From Paragorgia papillata (lineage: Eukaryota > Cnidaria > Anthozoa > Scleralcyonacea > Coralliidae), in assembly GCA_035771165.1 (NCBI GenBank), contig JAWNZC010000469.1, forward strand, positions 2,655,001 through 2,719,000: a DNA stretch of 64,000 bases, in the 5' to 3' direction. Below the pieces are notes generated by a model. That model worked only from the letters and a program-made list of their open reading frames with translations, had not been told where the DNA came from and searched no databases. Made by a program: the position numbers and the translations under genes. The first letter of the stretch is position 1, and each line of letters opens with the position of its first letter. Below are positions 1 through 10,100 of the stretch, piece by piece.

Positions 1-397
1 CCCCTGGCTCGGATGATTGGGCGACCACATCCTGTGCTTACGATGTTAAAGGGTATTGGCAATAAAAATTAAGTTTATCTCATTTGAAAGAACTCGTCAA
101 ATGGTATAAGAAGACCTTTTACAATTTTTCCGTATCTGTTTTGGTTTTGGAAATATTTCGACCAAACTCAGCGTGCTGTCCGCCATCTTGAAATTATTTT
201 CGATATGCAAAATTATGCATGTGACGACATAAGCAGGGTAAAGTGAAATTATTATCTTGCCAACCTTATGACATTATCAGCTAGAAACTCGATTTTTTGT
301 TGCGCTATTTCCATTTTAAATTGACCCACAACATTTAAAAAGCCTTCCGTGGAAATTTGGTCACCCACGGAGTAGTTTCATCAGGTTTACCCTGCTT
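1..397. repeat. Left-edge non-coding sequence with MITE-like ends
   Basis: No coding exon is visible. Short inverted ends (aagcagggtaaa near 230 and tttaccctgctt near 391) suggest a small inverted-repeat element of about 170 bp lying directly beside the first R unit. The sequence left of 230 is unplaced. Confidence 0.35.
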
Positions 398-718
398 GGT
401 ATACTAAATCTTGTAATGCTATTAAATCAAAAAGTCTATTTAATATACAATTAAGAACTACCCTAAGCCAAAATTTAATTATTTACAAGAGTGACAATGC
501 TTGCACAGTTCATGATTTAATATTCCTATAAGTAATTGTTGTTTTCTAATATTTTTACAGTAAATTACAAAAAAAAATGTTAGATCACTCAGGAATTTTG
601 TCAGGAATGATGTGAGTAAATGTTTTTCAAATTACTATATTGCTAATCATATTAAAAATTGTCATTCTGTATTTCTGAACTTCTACATTTTCTAATCTTG
701 TCTTTACACTGCTAAATA

Positions 719-898
719 GACCTTATTCAAAAATGGCCGCCGAATTAAAATTCTTTTATATACATATAAATTAGCCCTTACGAACTCGTTTTCATGTGTG
801 AAATTCAAAAGAATTTTTACTTTAAAACGAGGTCATAAGAGCTAATTTATATGCACATAAAAGAATTCTAATTCGGCGGCCATTTTTCAATAAGGTCT
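719..898. mobile_element. Short palindromic MITE, TA-flanked
   Basis: Long imperfect inverted arms run from GACCTTATTCAAAAATGGCC on the left to its complement ending GGTC on the right, with a short loop in between. The other R units read ctaaataactaag at this point, so they act as empty sites. The flanking TA dinucleotides fit a Tc1/mariner-type target duplication. It is found only in R unit 1. Confidence 0.7.
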
Positions 899-1650
899 AT
901 ATCTAAGTATTTTTAGCTAGTAACAGTTGATATTTTACGATTAATTAACTAACACAACAAAACCTACCTAACTTCTGAAGTTGAAAGAAACATAAACGTG
1001 TTTAAAAATAAGCCGTTAAAATATTGTTTTTCAACTTCGTAAAAACATATAACAAACTGCGAGAAATGCCTCTTAACAGACTTCAGTTAAAGTCAAATAA
1101 TTTTCCAAAAGGCTTCTGGAGGAATCGCGTTTTCCGTTCGCGATACTTTTCAATTGGTGCTCTCCTTTTAAAATTTCTAGACCCGCTCCTAAGAGCTTTA
1201 GTTTGTGATGTTTTCTGTGTGCTGTTGCACTGTTTTAAATTTTTGTTAAACTTTCTTTTTTTTTCTCTTTATTTTTTGTTTTCCTTTACTCTGTAAGAGT
1301 TAGAACTGGGATTATATAGAGTAAGGGTTATATATAAGACAACGTTTTAGGGTTGGTTGGGATAGGATTTTGTTCAACGACATGACCTAGGTTCTTTATA
1401 AGCGTAAACAATTGAGTGCTGCGTGCGTAGTGTTTTGGATAATAGTAAAGTGAAAAGGTAGCAAACTGCCGAGATTTCAGAAACGAAATACTGACGTTTC
1501 TAGCGCAGCCCTGCATCAGAGTTTACTTAAGAAAACTGGTAAAGGGTACCACTCGAACTGACATCAGTTATTCGTTACTGTCATATAAGGCTCTGCTCGA
1601 AACATCAGTTATTCGTTTTTAAAATCTCGTCAGCTTGCCATCTTTTCGTT

Positions 1651-1830
1651 TTATTAAGCCTGTTTTCCAGTCATCGCAGAAACTGGCTTGCAGCTCGCAG
1701 CGAGTACTTGCATCTAATTAAAAAGAAGTCAGAGTGAAAAACAAGCACTGTGAGTTAGTTTTAATTAGATGTAAGTACTCGCATTGAGCTGCGAGTCAGT
1801 TTCTGCCATGACTGGAAAAGAGGCTTTATA
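1651..1830. repeat. Foldback hairpin of R unit 1
   Basis: Arms of about 70 nt pair from ttattaagcctgttttccag to ctggaaaagaggctttata, around a loop of about 35 nt. The same hairpin is in every R unit: 15113-15293, 23747-23926, 34333-34512, 36603-36783, 45601-45780 and 58460-58639. It is probably a MITE fixed before the tandem duplications. It could equally be a structured RNA or cruciform element, but nothing shows that. Confidence 0.75.
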
Positions 1831-3024
1831 GGTTCTGCTTAGTCTGCTTCGCAGAGATCTCTTCGGCTCCAACACAAGGAATAGCAAGTTTAGAATATAG
1901 AGGGCCTTATAGGCAATGTAGAAAACTAGAAATACAAATTGAAAATGTTTAAAAGGTTGGTGTACTGCTGACTTGAAATACTCATTAAGGAGGACTAACG
2001 TTTTTAGCGTAGGTCCTTCGTCAAAAAGAAATTTGTACTAAAATAAACGTCTATACAATATTCTTTTAAATATCACAACACTATTTCTTTCTCCCCATCC
2101 CCCCCCCCCCCCCCACCCCCCCCCCCCCCCCCTCTCCCTCTCTCTCTGATGAAGGATCTTCGCTGAAGACGGTCAGACCTGCTTCGTGAGTATTTCAGCT
2201 GTATTCCAACTTTTTAAAATAATCCCCCGACTGTTTGAACAAGTAGACATGAAAATGTTGGCAATGTCGTCTATCTTGAAAATGCGTTGAATTTTATCAT
2301 TTTACCATCTTGAATGATGACGTGAAATGGTTGCAAGCGAAGAGCAGCATGACTACTAGACGCGATTGTTGAAAAAGATTATATTTCGATGGCTTCAGAC
2401 TGACTTTTTCTCATAATAAGAAGCATAATGACCTTTTGATTTAAAACTGATCTAAGATTAGAGAATTAGGATTAGAGGGTTAGGATTAGTATTGTCACAA
2501 TGTCACTGTGAGGTCAATAAACCAATTTCTTGCCTGGTTGTTTTCGTGTTTTATTCAACTCTTTTTCGTCGGTGGATATTCCCAGTGAGGAGTAAAATCG
2601 TCTGGCGTTAGCCCAGAGTAAAATACGTAAGACTTGAGAGTCGAATGCCGCTTAGAAATGGTTAAGAGAAAGGTGTGAAAGTTAACTTTTTTTCCTCTAA
2701 AACGTTTTCCAGTGTAGATTTGTGCTTCCTTCTAGTTCCTTGCATAGCTCTAGTGTCAGTGCTGATAATTGAAAAGTTGTTTTTTTAACATTCGCAGCGT
2801 GTCTGTATCTGCCATCCGGAGAAAAATTAGATTTACTGTAAAAAGAGCAAACTTAATCCAAATTAGAATTTCCGAACTTACTAGGACAAATATTTCTTCG
2901 CTCCTGAGAACTTTGAACTAATACTTTTCAATACTAAAGAGTAACACCAGGGCTGAGGAAAGAACTAAAGAATAAAACACAAATCTACACCGCAAAATGT
3001 TTTAGAAAGGAAAGAGGTAATTTT

Positions 3025-3197
3025 TTATAGCTTTTTCCTATCGAAATCATGACCTCCACCAAAGGTTGGTCCGTAGTTAGGATAGCTGAAGATTGCATGT
3101 TGCTTGTCGTGAACGTCGCATTTGAATGCAGGTATGTCGTCTTTATTTTTTAACGAAAACAAAAACGAGGAGTTGGACTCTATCCAAACACCTTTAC
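3025..3197 (-). pseudogene. Copy A exon 3, truncated TLDc C-terminal half
   Basis: The acceptor tttcag precedes a phase-1 exon that matches the other copies through the SLKNKDDIPAFKCDV motif and up to the glycine-rich segment. The ISDNSN, PPGY, QSLLAG and EVFY motifs of copies B, D, E and F are missing. The junction is cctatc|gaaatcatgacc. The left side matches the R unit (cctatcaggtcacg in R units 3, 5 and 7) and the right side matches internal exon 3, so a deletion joined them. Confidence 0.85.
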
Positions 3198-6100
3198 CTG
3201 AAATAAAATGTAAAACATTTACTCCATGTGTTCATCATATTTTCCTTTACTTCATCAATGACTTTAAAAAACATTTTAAACCAAAACAAAGAATATTTTT
3301 AAAACAGTTCTGTCATTGAATTCTCTTGAATGTACAGTTTTAGCAGAACATTATAATTTTCTACATGTTTGATATAAAATACAGAAATATAGAAAAAAAA
3401 TTCAACTTCTAAGTAAGGTTTCATTTGTTTAAAGTGTATATTTACTACTAAATATACTAATATGCTGTAATTACAATTAAATATACTATTATAATTATTT
3501 CTTTCACTACTCTAAATTATTTTATTGTTATAGTCAAAATGGAAATACCTTCCCACTTCTTCTTCTGTAGTTTGTTGTGTATTACTGTATTTCTGTAGCC
3601 ACTACCGAAGCATGAGAAATATTTTTGTTGAAAACTTACATATAAATAGTATAATTTAGCTTTAAATGGCATTTATTGATAATACAATGGATATTTATCC
3701 CAAATTGATACCAAGAGACGAATATACATCAAGAATTGGTGACTTTTATCACTAGACTTTCCTCACACTTCAGTAGCAGCTACAGAAATACAGTAATACA
3801 CCACCAACTACAGAAGTGAAAGTGGGAAGGTATTTTCATTTTGACTGCAAATTTAATATTTTTTCTAAATTATCATGTGTGGTCTTGATTCAAACTTGAA
3901 TACTAAACTATCAGGAAGTCACTGCACTTTTCATTTTTCCAAAAATATCAATATTTTGGCCTATAAATGAAAATATTTTTATGACTTTTTTAATCTTGTG
4001 CTGCAACCTATGCTGTTAACCCATTGCTGCCTTGGATGTCTGAGGGTTCTCTGGTATTAGCCAGAGTGAAACAATAAAGGTGTCATTTTGGCTGGCTCAG
4101 GTATCCATTAGGTTTGATGTAAAAAGGAAATTGGATGTATTTTATCTGGCAACAGACTATAAACATATTTCATTTTTGAAAATGTAGAGTACATGACATC
4201 AAACTCTTCCACAAAGATAAGATCTCACTCCAGGATCAGGGTGGCATGGGTTACTTAAGCTGGCAGTCTTAGTGCTTGGGAGCAGCTGTGCAGACTATTG
4301 TAATTCCTGGGAAAATGATGATAAAGACTTTTTCACAATTACGTATGTTTTTTATAGCAGGCTTGGACCAGGCCTGGATTTACCAATTTTGGGCCTACAG
4401 GGTAAGTGTGACGACACATTTCTAGGGGGCTCCTGGGGCATGCCCCCCAGAATGTTTTTGAATTTTGGGTCTTTGAAACAGCATTTCCCACATTTTGAGG
4501 ACACTTTTGAGCAAAATATAAAGGTCTGAAATCCCAATTTTTAACAGTGGGCTGTCCAAATTGTGGGCCTACAGGCTATAGCCTGGTAAGCCTATCGGTA
4601 AATCTGGGCCTGGCTTTGGACTGGTCTATCTGCCAATGGCACATGCACCCCCTTTAGAATACCTCAACTGCACCCCGTGAACTATATTTGCTAAACCATA
4701 GTCAATCGAGATATGGTCTGGAAACTCAGCTAAAGTCTTTGGTCTATCTTTTTGTTCGCCTTTATGCATTTTTGTGCACGGTGCACTGCCACTGAACACA
4801 TTGTATTTTAGTATAATGAACGAATTGTCCAATAGCAACGTTTCAGTTCAATCACTCAACCGTGCTATTTAAATATTAATAAACCTAAAACAAAGGATGT
4901 GCATGGTGCAAGGTACGGTTCAACATAAAATCACAGCTCATTATAGGCGCTTTGAAGTTTGCTGAGTTTCCAGACCATATCTCGATTGACTATGGCTAAA
5001 ATAGTTATAAAATAATATGGCTGTCCATTGCACGTAGTTTGTTACTGAGTAATATTCTGCTTTCTTAAATTCATGTTGTGTGTGGTTGCAAGTGGTAGAC
5101 AGGAGAGTTGCTGTTCTGTAAGATATATTTTATTCCAGCAAATGGTAAATCTGTTGGCCTGCACTTTTGTGTCGTTCTTATATGAAGTTTCTGTGAGTTC
5201 ATAATATGTGGGGGAACAATGGCAACAACAATCACTAATTTTGAAATCTTTCTATTTACAGAAATATTTTGAAATCTTTCTATTTTCTATTATTTCTGTA
5301 ATGCACCTCAGTAGGCCAATGTCATTATTTACTAATTTCTTTTTTAAACTGCACCCTTCTCCCTAATGGCACTGTCCCTGATACAAAGCCAGTCCAACTC
5401 TGTTTTATAGTATTGTGTTCAAACATTTTTGAACAATTTTGAATTTAAGAACATACCTGCCCAGCTCTGGTCTGTATATCCACCAAAAATGTAATCTCCA
5501 ACTTTCACTAATGTCACTGTAGGTCCCTTATTGTCACAGTATCTGTGAAAATCTTGCCCACCCCATCCATCTCTGGTAGCTCGATAACAAAGACGCCATT
5601 GAAACTGATCACCCAACCACGTTTCCATTTGTTTGCCATACTTAAAATGACCATTCAAAATAATTGAGGTATTACATAATTCACAAGGAACTGCTGCAGG
5701 ACGACATGCTAGATAAGAAAGTAAATTACATATGATTAAACCATTCCTGCCCGAGCTGGCCAAAAACAGTTCTAAAGGGCGGTGCCACAGCGGTGACCTG
5801 TTAATATTAGCGTCATAAACTTTGCATCAAAAACGTCGCGTTAAAAAATGTCACTTGCTATGGACTCAGCGTGAGCGAGCGACTAAGGAGCGAACTCGCA
5901 GACACAATCTCCAAGGCGAAGCGTTAATAATCAAAGCGTTAATAATTTGCCTCCTTGTAGACTCTACTGTCTTTATTCGATGATGTAATGAAATATTGAA
6001 ATGTTGGACGGTGCGTTGCGTAGCTAGCATCGCAATAGAGAAATACTTCAGACCTTGTGAAAGTTTTATCTGGAGTTGAATCAATTACAACATGTATCAT

Positions 6101-7272
6101 GTACCTTTAGTTAATTTTTATTTCTTTTTAGTTATATAAATCTTACCAACTTTTCCCAGTTTATCCAAGAACGTCGTAACATCATTGTCGTTGATTGGGG
6201 TGCTTTGAAATTCAATGTTGCCATCATGAACAGGTTTCATACTCCATGGTCGCTCTTGTTTCATTCTTTCTATATTCTCTTCAATCATCTTTTGCGACGA
6301 AAGGATTTCTTCATCGTTGCCTTTCTCAAGAAGGTTCTTGGCTAGATTGAAAGAACCTTTTACTTTATCCACGTGACGTTTCACTTCGGTTTCTTGTTCC
6401 ACAAGTGGTTCGCGAGTTTCTTTGTATTTCTTCTCCACTTCATTCATCATTAGTTTGGCTTTCTCTTCCAGCTTTTGGGTTAAGATTTTTAAAACTTCTT
6501 CTTTCTGCCGAGTGATGTCTTTCTTTGCTTTCTTTGTATTGTCTTCCAGAGACTGCTTGGCATTTGATATCAACTCTAATGTGTCGTTGCCTTCCTTCAG
6601 ACTTTCTTCTAAGATTGTACAACGCGATGCTAATACTTCTCTTTCCTTCTCAGCTACTTCTACTAGTGGCAAACATAAATGATCGGGACGTACATGTTGA
6701 AAATCCATGCAATATCTGCAGACGAGTTCTTTACATGTTTTGCAAAAGAACTTAAGGGTCTTGTTCTCATGTTTCTTGCAGTAAAGTTTTGCTCTGATCT
6801 TGCCTTGGTTCTCAGCTTGAGTCAACTCGTTTATTGATAGCACAGTGTGTTTCTTGTGCGTTGGCCAGCTTTCATGAACTTCAAAACATTTCTCGCACAT
6901 GAACATCTCGCAAGTTGTACATCGACTGGCGGCTGGCTCTTGGCAACGAGAACATTTAGAAACCTTTGCTCGTCGTTCAATCGCCATGACGTCTAGCATG
7001 TTTCGGATAAAATGACTGCTCGCCATTCCTGCTACTTCATCTTTTGGTTTCACATTAAATTCTGACCGACATGTCGGACAGTTGAATACTTCAATCTCTT
7101 TACCAGCTGCTTCCTCACGATGGCGTTTTACAAACTTCTCTAAACAGATTTTGCAAAAAGTGTGAAAGCAAGGCAATGTTCGTGGTTCGTTCAAAGTTTC
7201 TAAGCAAATGGAACATGTGAGTAAAGATTCTAGTTCATCAGCTGGAACGGCGACGGTTGGAGAAGTAGCCAT
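3025..7272 (-). CDS. Copy A: RING/B-box/coiled-coil-TLDc gene, 3' truncated
   Basis: Three exons on the minus strand: 7272..6147, 5708..5457 and 3197..3025. Exon 1 has a C3HC4 RING (residues 20-68: CSIC, CFHTFC, CPTC), B-box 1 (about 107-142), B-box 2 (about 165-198) and a charged coiled coil (about 208-330). Exon 2 holds the first TLDc half, with WLGDQFQW and CDNKGPTVTLVKVGDYIFGG. The ATG at 7272 is preferred because it is the first ATG in frame, has context ACAATGG and is conserved in all copies; the upstream TTG is not a plausible start. Donors (G/GTAAGA, G/GTATGT) and acceptors (tctag, ttcag) are good. Exon 3 loses its last half: after GPTFGGGHDF the frame runs into R-unit sequence and stops at 3025, giving about 516 aa without the conserved FTPTEIEVFY end. 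RING-type TRIM proteins are usually E3 ligases and TLDc proteins (OXR1, NCOA7) act in oxidative-stress defence and V-ATPase regulation; both roles are inferred from family only. Copy A is probably non-functional or altered at the TLDc. Confidence 0.8.
3531..3846. mobile_element. MITE with about 85-bp terminal inverted repeats (intron 2)
   Basis: The termini read TAGTCAAAATGG and its complement near 3835-3846, with inverted arms including TACAGAAATACAGTAATACA. Orthologous copies sit at the same intron position at 16928-17244, 39003-39310, 47686-48001 and 62176-62492, so the insertion predates the gene duplications. A TA next to the left end suggests a Tc1/mariner-type MITE. Confidence 0.75.
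4361..4622. repeat. Dispersed repeat with inverted ends and GGGGGC/GCCCCC core
   Basis: The ends are ccaggcctggatttacc and a diverged complement near 4600. The core is a G-run, ggcatgcc, then a C-run. A second copy is at 17782-18044, and related cores occur near 11755-11815 and 32050-32090. Non-coding. Confidence 0.55.
4682..5009. mobile_element. MITE with about 45-bp inverted ends (A/B intron type)
   Basis: The left arm contains ccatagtcaatcgagatatg and its complement is near 4965-5000, each flanked by (c/g)tcagc. The second copy is at 18104-18430 in copy B. It is absent from D, E and F, so it arrived after the A/B lineage split from them or was lost there. Confidence 0.65.
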
Positions 7273-7790
7273 TGTAAACAACGTTTTCTTCAAAAAGTGT
7301 AGTAGTTTCTTGTAAACTTAATCAGCAAGCAAAACTGGAAATCGTTTGACTCACTTTAGGTCTTGGAGATCTTTCTTTCGGTTTCACAATAGTCAATTCT
7401 CAGTAAATGGTAATATGATTCCTTATTTCACGGTAAACTATGTAATATCCTGCTGTGATTGGTATTTCCGGTATATATATATATCCATATTCTTATATGG
7501 CCTAATATTATTTCGTTGGAGGAATTCGCCCTGGCCTGCACCACATGCATACCAGTACATGCGTATTAAACAGTACCTAGCAACGCGATTAGGTACAAAA
7601 GCTTTCTTTTTATCTTAATTTAACGTGTAAAGCAAGGCGATATAACACAAGAGGTTTTATTTACATGTGCGATTACATTTAAAGATGCATTCAACGATGT
7701 GATTTATTCCTGCATTTCATTATGTTACACACCGCTAATACCAATATATCCGGTCTCACAATACCTGGGGGGGGGGGGGGGGGTATTAAA
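7273..7790 (-). promoter_or_regulatory. Upstream region of copy A with ISRE-like motif
   Basis: It is conserved among copies. At 7376-7385 the plus strand reads TTTCGGTTTC; on the coding strand this is GAAACCGAAA, an exact match to the GAAANNGAAA interferon-regulatory-factor pattern, 104 nt upstream of the ATG. A CCAAT box (ACCAATCA on the coding strand) is at 7456-7463. A poly-G run at about 7767-7783 closes the conserved block before the minisatellite. Transcription start and regulation are inferred, not shown. Confidence 0.5.
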
Positions 7791-7867
7791 CGAACGACCA
7801 AACGAATTAAATCTTATTACATCATGGTAACACATGAAAAGTATTTTTACTGTTGCCTTTAGGATGT

Positions 7868-8403
7868 TATCATTATATTATCATCATCACCACCACTATC
7901 GATCATCACCACTAACATGACAACCACTATCATCACCATCATCACCACTATCATCACAACCACTATCATCACAACCACTATCATCACAACCACTATTATG
8001 ACAACCCCTATCATGACAACCACTATCATCGCAACCACTATCATCACCACCACTATCATCACCACCACTATCATCACAACCACTATCGATCATCACCAGC
8101 ACTACCACTACTATTACCACCTCTACCACCATAACCACCACACCACCATTACCACCACCACCACTATTGCCACTATATAACCATCACACCACTACCACCA
8201 TTACCACCACCATTACCACCACCATTACCACCACTATTACCACCACCATTACCACCACCATTACCACCACTACTACCACCACCATTACCACCACTATTAC
8301 CACCAACATTACCACCACCATTACCACCACTATTACCACCACCATTAGCACCACTATTACCACCACCATTACCACCACCATTACCACCACTATTTACCTC
8401 CAC
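7868..8403. repeat. CCA/TCA-type minisatellite upstream of copy A
   Basis: Degenerate tandem repeats of accactatcatcac, then accaccattaccaccactatt. The long ORFs across it are low-complexity artefacts in all frames. The 3' end is cut by the LINE fragment. Confidence 0.9.
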
Positions 8404-8412
8404 TTTTACTCG

Positions 8413-10100
8413 ATAATCAATTGTTTGATATTTTAGCCATAAATGAAACGAGGCTTGACGAGATTGTCAGTGATGGTGAGGTTGAAATTCCAGGTTATAT
8501 TATTATACGCCGCGATAGAAATAGAAGTGGAGGTGGAGTTTGTATTTATGTACGGACAACTATAAATTATATTGTTAGAAGTGATCTAGATTTCAAACAC
8601 TTGGAAAGCTTATCTATTGAAGTTAGGAAACCGAGATCTAAGCCTTTCATTGTTACTACATGGTACAGACCGCCAAATTCATCCTCAGACTTGCTTCAGT
8701 ATTTCGAAGCTCTCGTTGGAAAAATAGACGCAGAAAATATTGAGCATATTATTCTGGGTGATATTAATTGTAATTATTTATCTGAAACCAATGACACAAT
8801 TGGTAATGAGCTTCGAAATATTGCTGATATTTACAATCTTAAACAGTTAATTAATGAACCAACGCGGATTACCTGTACCAGTAGTTCGCTGATCGACCTC
8901 ATATTTACTAATTTACTAAGACCGTACGCAGACATGCATTGTAAATAGTTGTAAGTCGTCTAAGACTTTGGTTAGGAGTGGAGTGCCTCAGGGGACTATC
9001 CTAGGCCCACTATTGTTTTTACTATACATAAATGATTTACCTAATTGTCTGACTTATTCACAGCCAAGAATGTATGCTGACGATACGAGCATAACATACG
9101 CTAGTAATGACATAAACGAAGTAAATGAATGCGTTAATTTTGATTTGGAAAAACTTCATATTTGGCTTGCAGCAAATAAACTCACGTTAAATATGACAAA
9201 AACTGAATTTTTACTAATTGGCTCTAGACAGAGATTGTCTAATCTCCAAGAAAGACCAAACATCATTATTGACAATAATTCTGTGAAACAAGTTTCAGTA
9301 TCAAAATCACTTGGTGTAAAAATTGACCAGAATATGACCTGGGAAAACCACGTTAATGTGATGTCTAAGAAAATTGCATCTGGGATTAGTGCAATAAAAC
9401 GCATTAGGTATTTTGTTCCTCGTGAAACACTCCTAACTGTTTACAATGCATTAGTACAACCTCATTTTAACTATTGTAATGTGGTTTGGGGAAACTGTAA
9501 CAAAGGCCTTTCTCAAAAACTTCAAAAACTCCAAAATCGTGCTGCGCGTATAATTACGTTCTCAAGTTACGATACTAGTACAAACGAACTTTTCCATTCG
9601 TTGAAATGGAACAAATTAGATCACCAGCGTAAAGTTGATAAATCAATTTTAATGTACAAAGCTCTGAACGCTCAAACACCAGAATATTTGAGCTCTAGAT
9701 TTATCAATCGAACGGACATTACGTCTTATAACTTGAGAAATGTAGAAAACAAGCTAGCAGTTCCTCTTCCGCGTACTGACTACTATAAAAGAAGTTTCAG
9801 TTACAGTGGAGCGGTACTGTGGAATGGCTTACCATCAAACCTAAGACAAACTCCTTCACTGGCAAACTTTAAGATCCAAATTAGTTCCCACACTTTTCAG
9901 AGTGACTAATTCTCATATTGCACGGCGTCTTTGTAAAGCAGGTATTTTTTTTTCATTTTCTTTGTATATATTTTCTTAGTTAATTAGTATATAACTTTGT
10001 AACCTTAATTTATAATTAGCACAGTTTATTCTTGTAATTCCTATTTTCCTGAAAGACCTACCGTGGGTAAATAAAGTTATCTTATCTTATCTTATCTTAT
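8413..10100 (+). mobile_element. 5'-truncated, internally deleted LINE (CR1/L2/Jockey-like)
   Basis: The left part (8421-8948) encodes most of an APE-type endonuclease: the [12 protein letters not shown] start motif, GGGVCIYVR, VTTWYRPPNS, ILGDINCN and SSLIDLIFTN. The right part (from about 8950 to 9909) begins near the catalytic region of the reverse transcriptase with SGVPQGTILGPLLFLLYIND and YADDT, and continues through the thumb and C-terminal region (HFNYCNVVWGN, LQNRAARII). The endonuclease C-terminus and the N-terminal half of the RT are missing and the frame changes at about 8945. A 3' UTR and a (TTATC)n tail at 10078-10100 mark the real 3' end. It lies directly in the minisatellite. 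It is dead as an autonomous element; the exact clade is uncertain. Confidence 0.9.

Larger units (their letters stand above)
398..3042. repeat. R unit 1 (spacer downstream of copy A)
   Basis: This is the first of seven near-identical spacer copies in the window (others begin near 14080, 22482, 33281, 35546, 44352 and 57369). It opens with ggtatactaaatctt and contains a foldback hairpin at 1651-1830 and a poly-C/CT tract at 2098-2147. Short ORFs recur in every copy but are interrupted or shifted in several, and none resembles a known protein domain, so I treat them as non-coding. On the right it is fused directly to the truncated exon 3 of copy A at about 3042. This copy alone carries the MITE at 719-898. 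Confidence 0.8.
3198..5456 (-). other. Copy A intron 2
   Basis: This is a phase-1 intron between the TLDc half-exons. It holds three inverted-repeat elements: 3531-3846, 4361-4622 and 4682-5009. It belongs to the A/B intron type, whose middle (about 4200-5400) differs from that of D, E and F. I see no coding exon inside. Confidence 0.7.

Noticed and set aside
1024..1296. 90-codon plus-strand ORF recurring in the R units
   Set aside because: It is frameshifted or interrupted in several units, hydrophobic through poly-T translation, and has no splice or promoter context.
5709..5763. Extension of TLDc exon 2 upstream to a possible start (MASSGRNGLIICNLLSYL)
   Set aside because: It is intron read-through: a strong polypyrimidine tract and tag acceptor lie at 5709-5711, and copy E has unrelated sequence beyond the same acceptor.
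6422..6755. Plus-strand ORFs inside exon 1 (and in copies B, C, D)
   Set aside because: Antisense shadows of the coiled-coil coding sequence.
7273..7293. Start of copy A at the upstream codon 7293 (also 20721, 30604, 42690, 53000)
   Set aside because: That codon is TTG, not ATG. The first in-frame ATG, 21 nt further in, has a good context and is conserved in all copies.
7859..8436. Long ORFs in all frames (Thr/Ile, His/Tyr, Val/Met and Gly/Asn repeats)
   Set aside because: They are translations of the trinucleotide-type minisatellite, open on both strands at once, with no start context or homology. The same applies at 13.7-14.1, 21.2-21.8, 30.7-31.3, 32.6-33.2, 43.2-43.6 and 56.3-57.2 kb.
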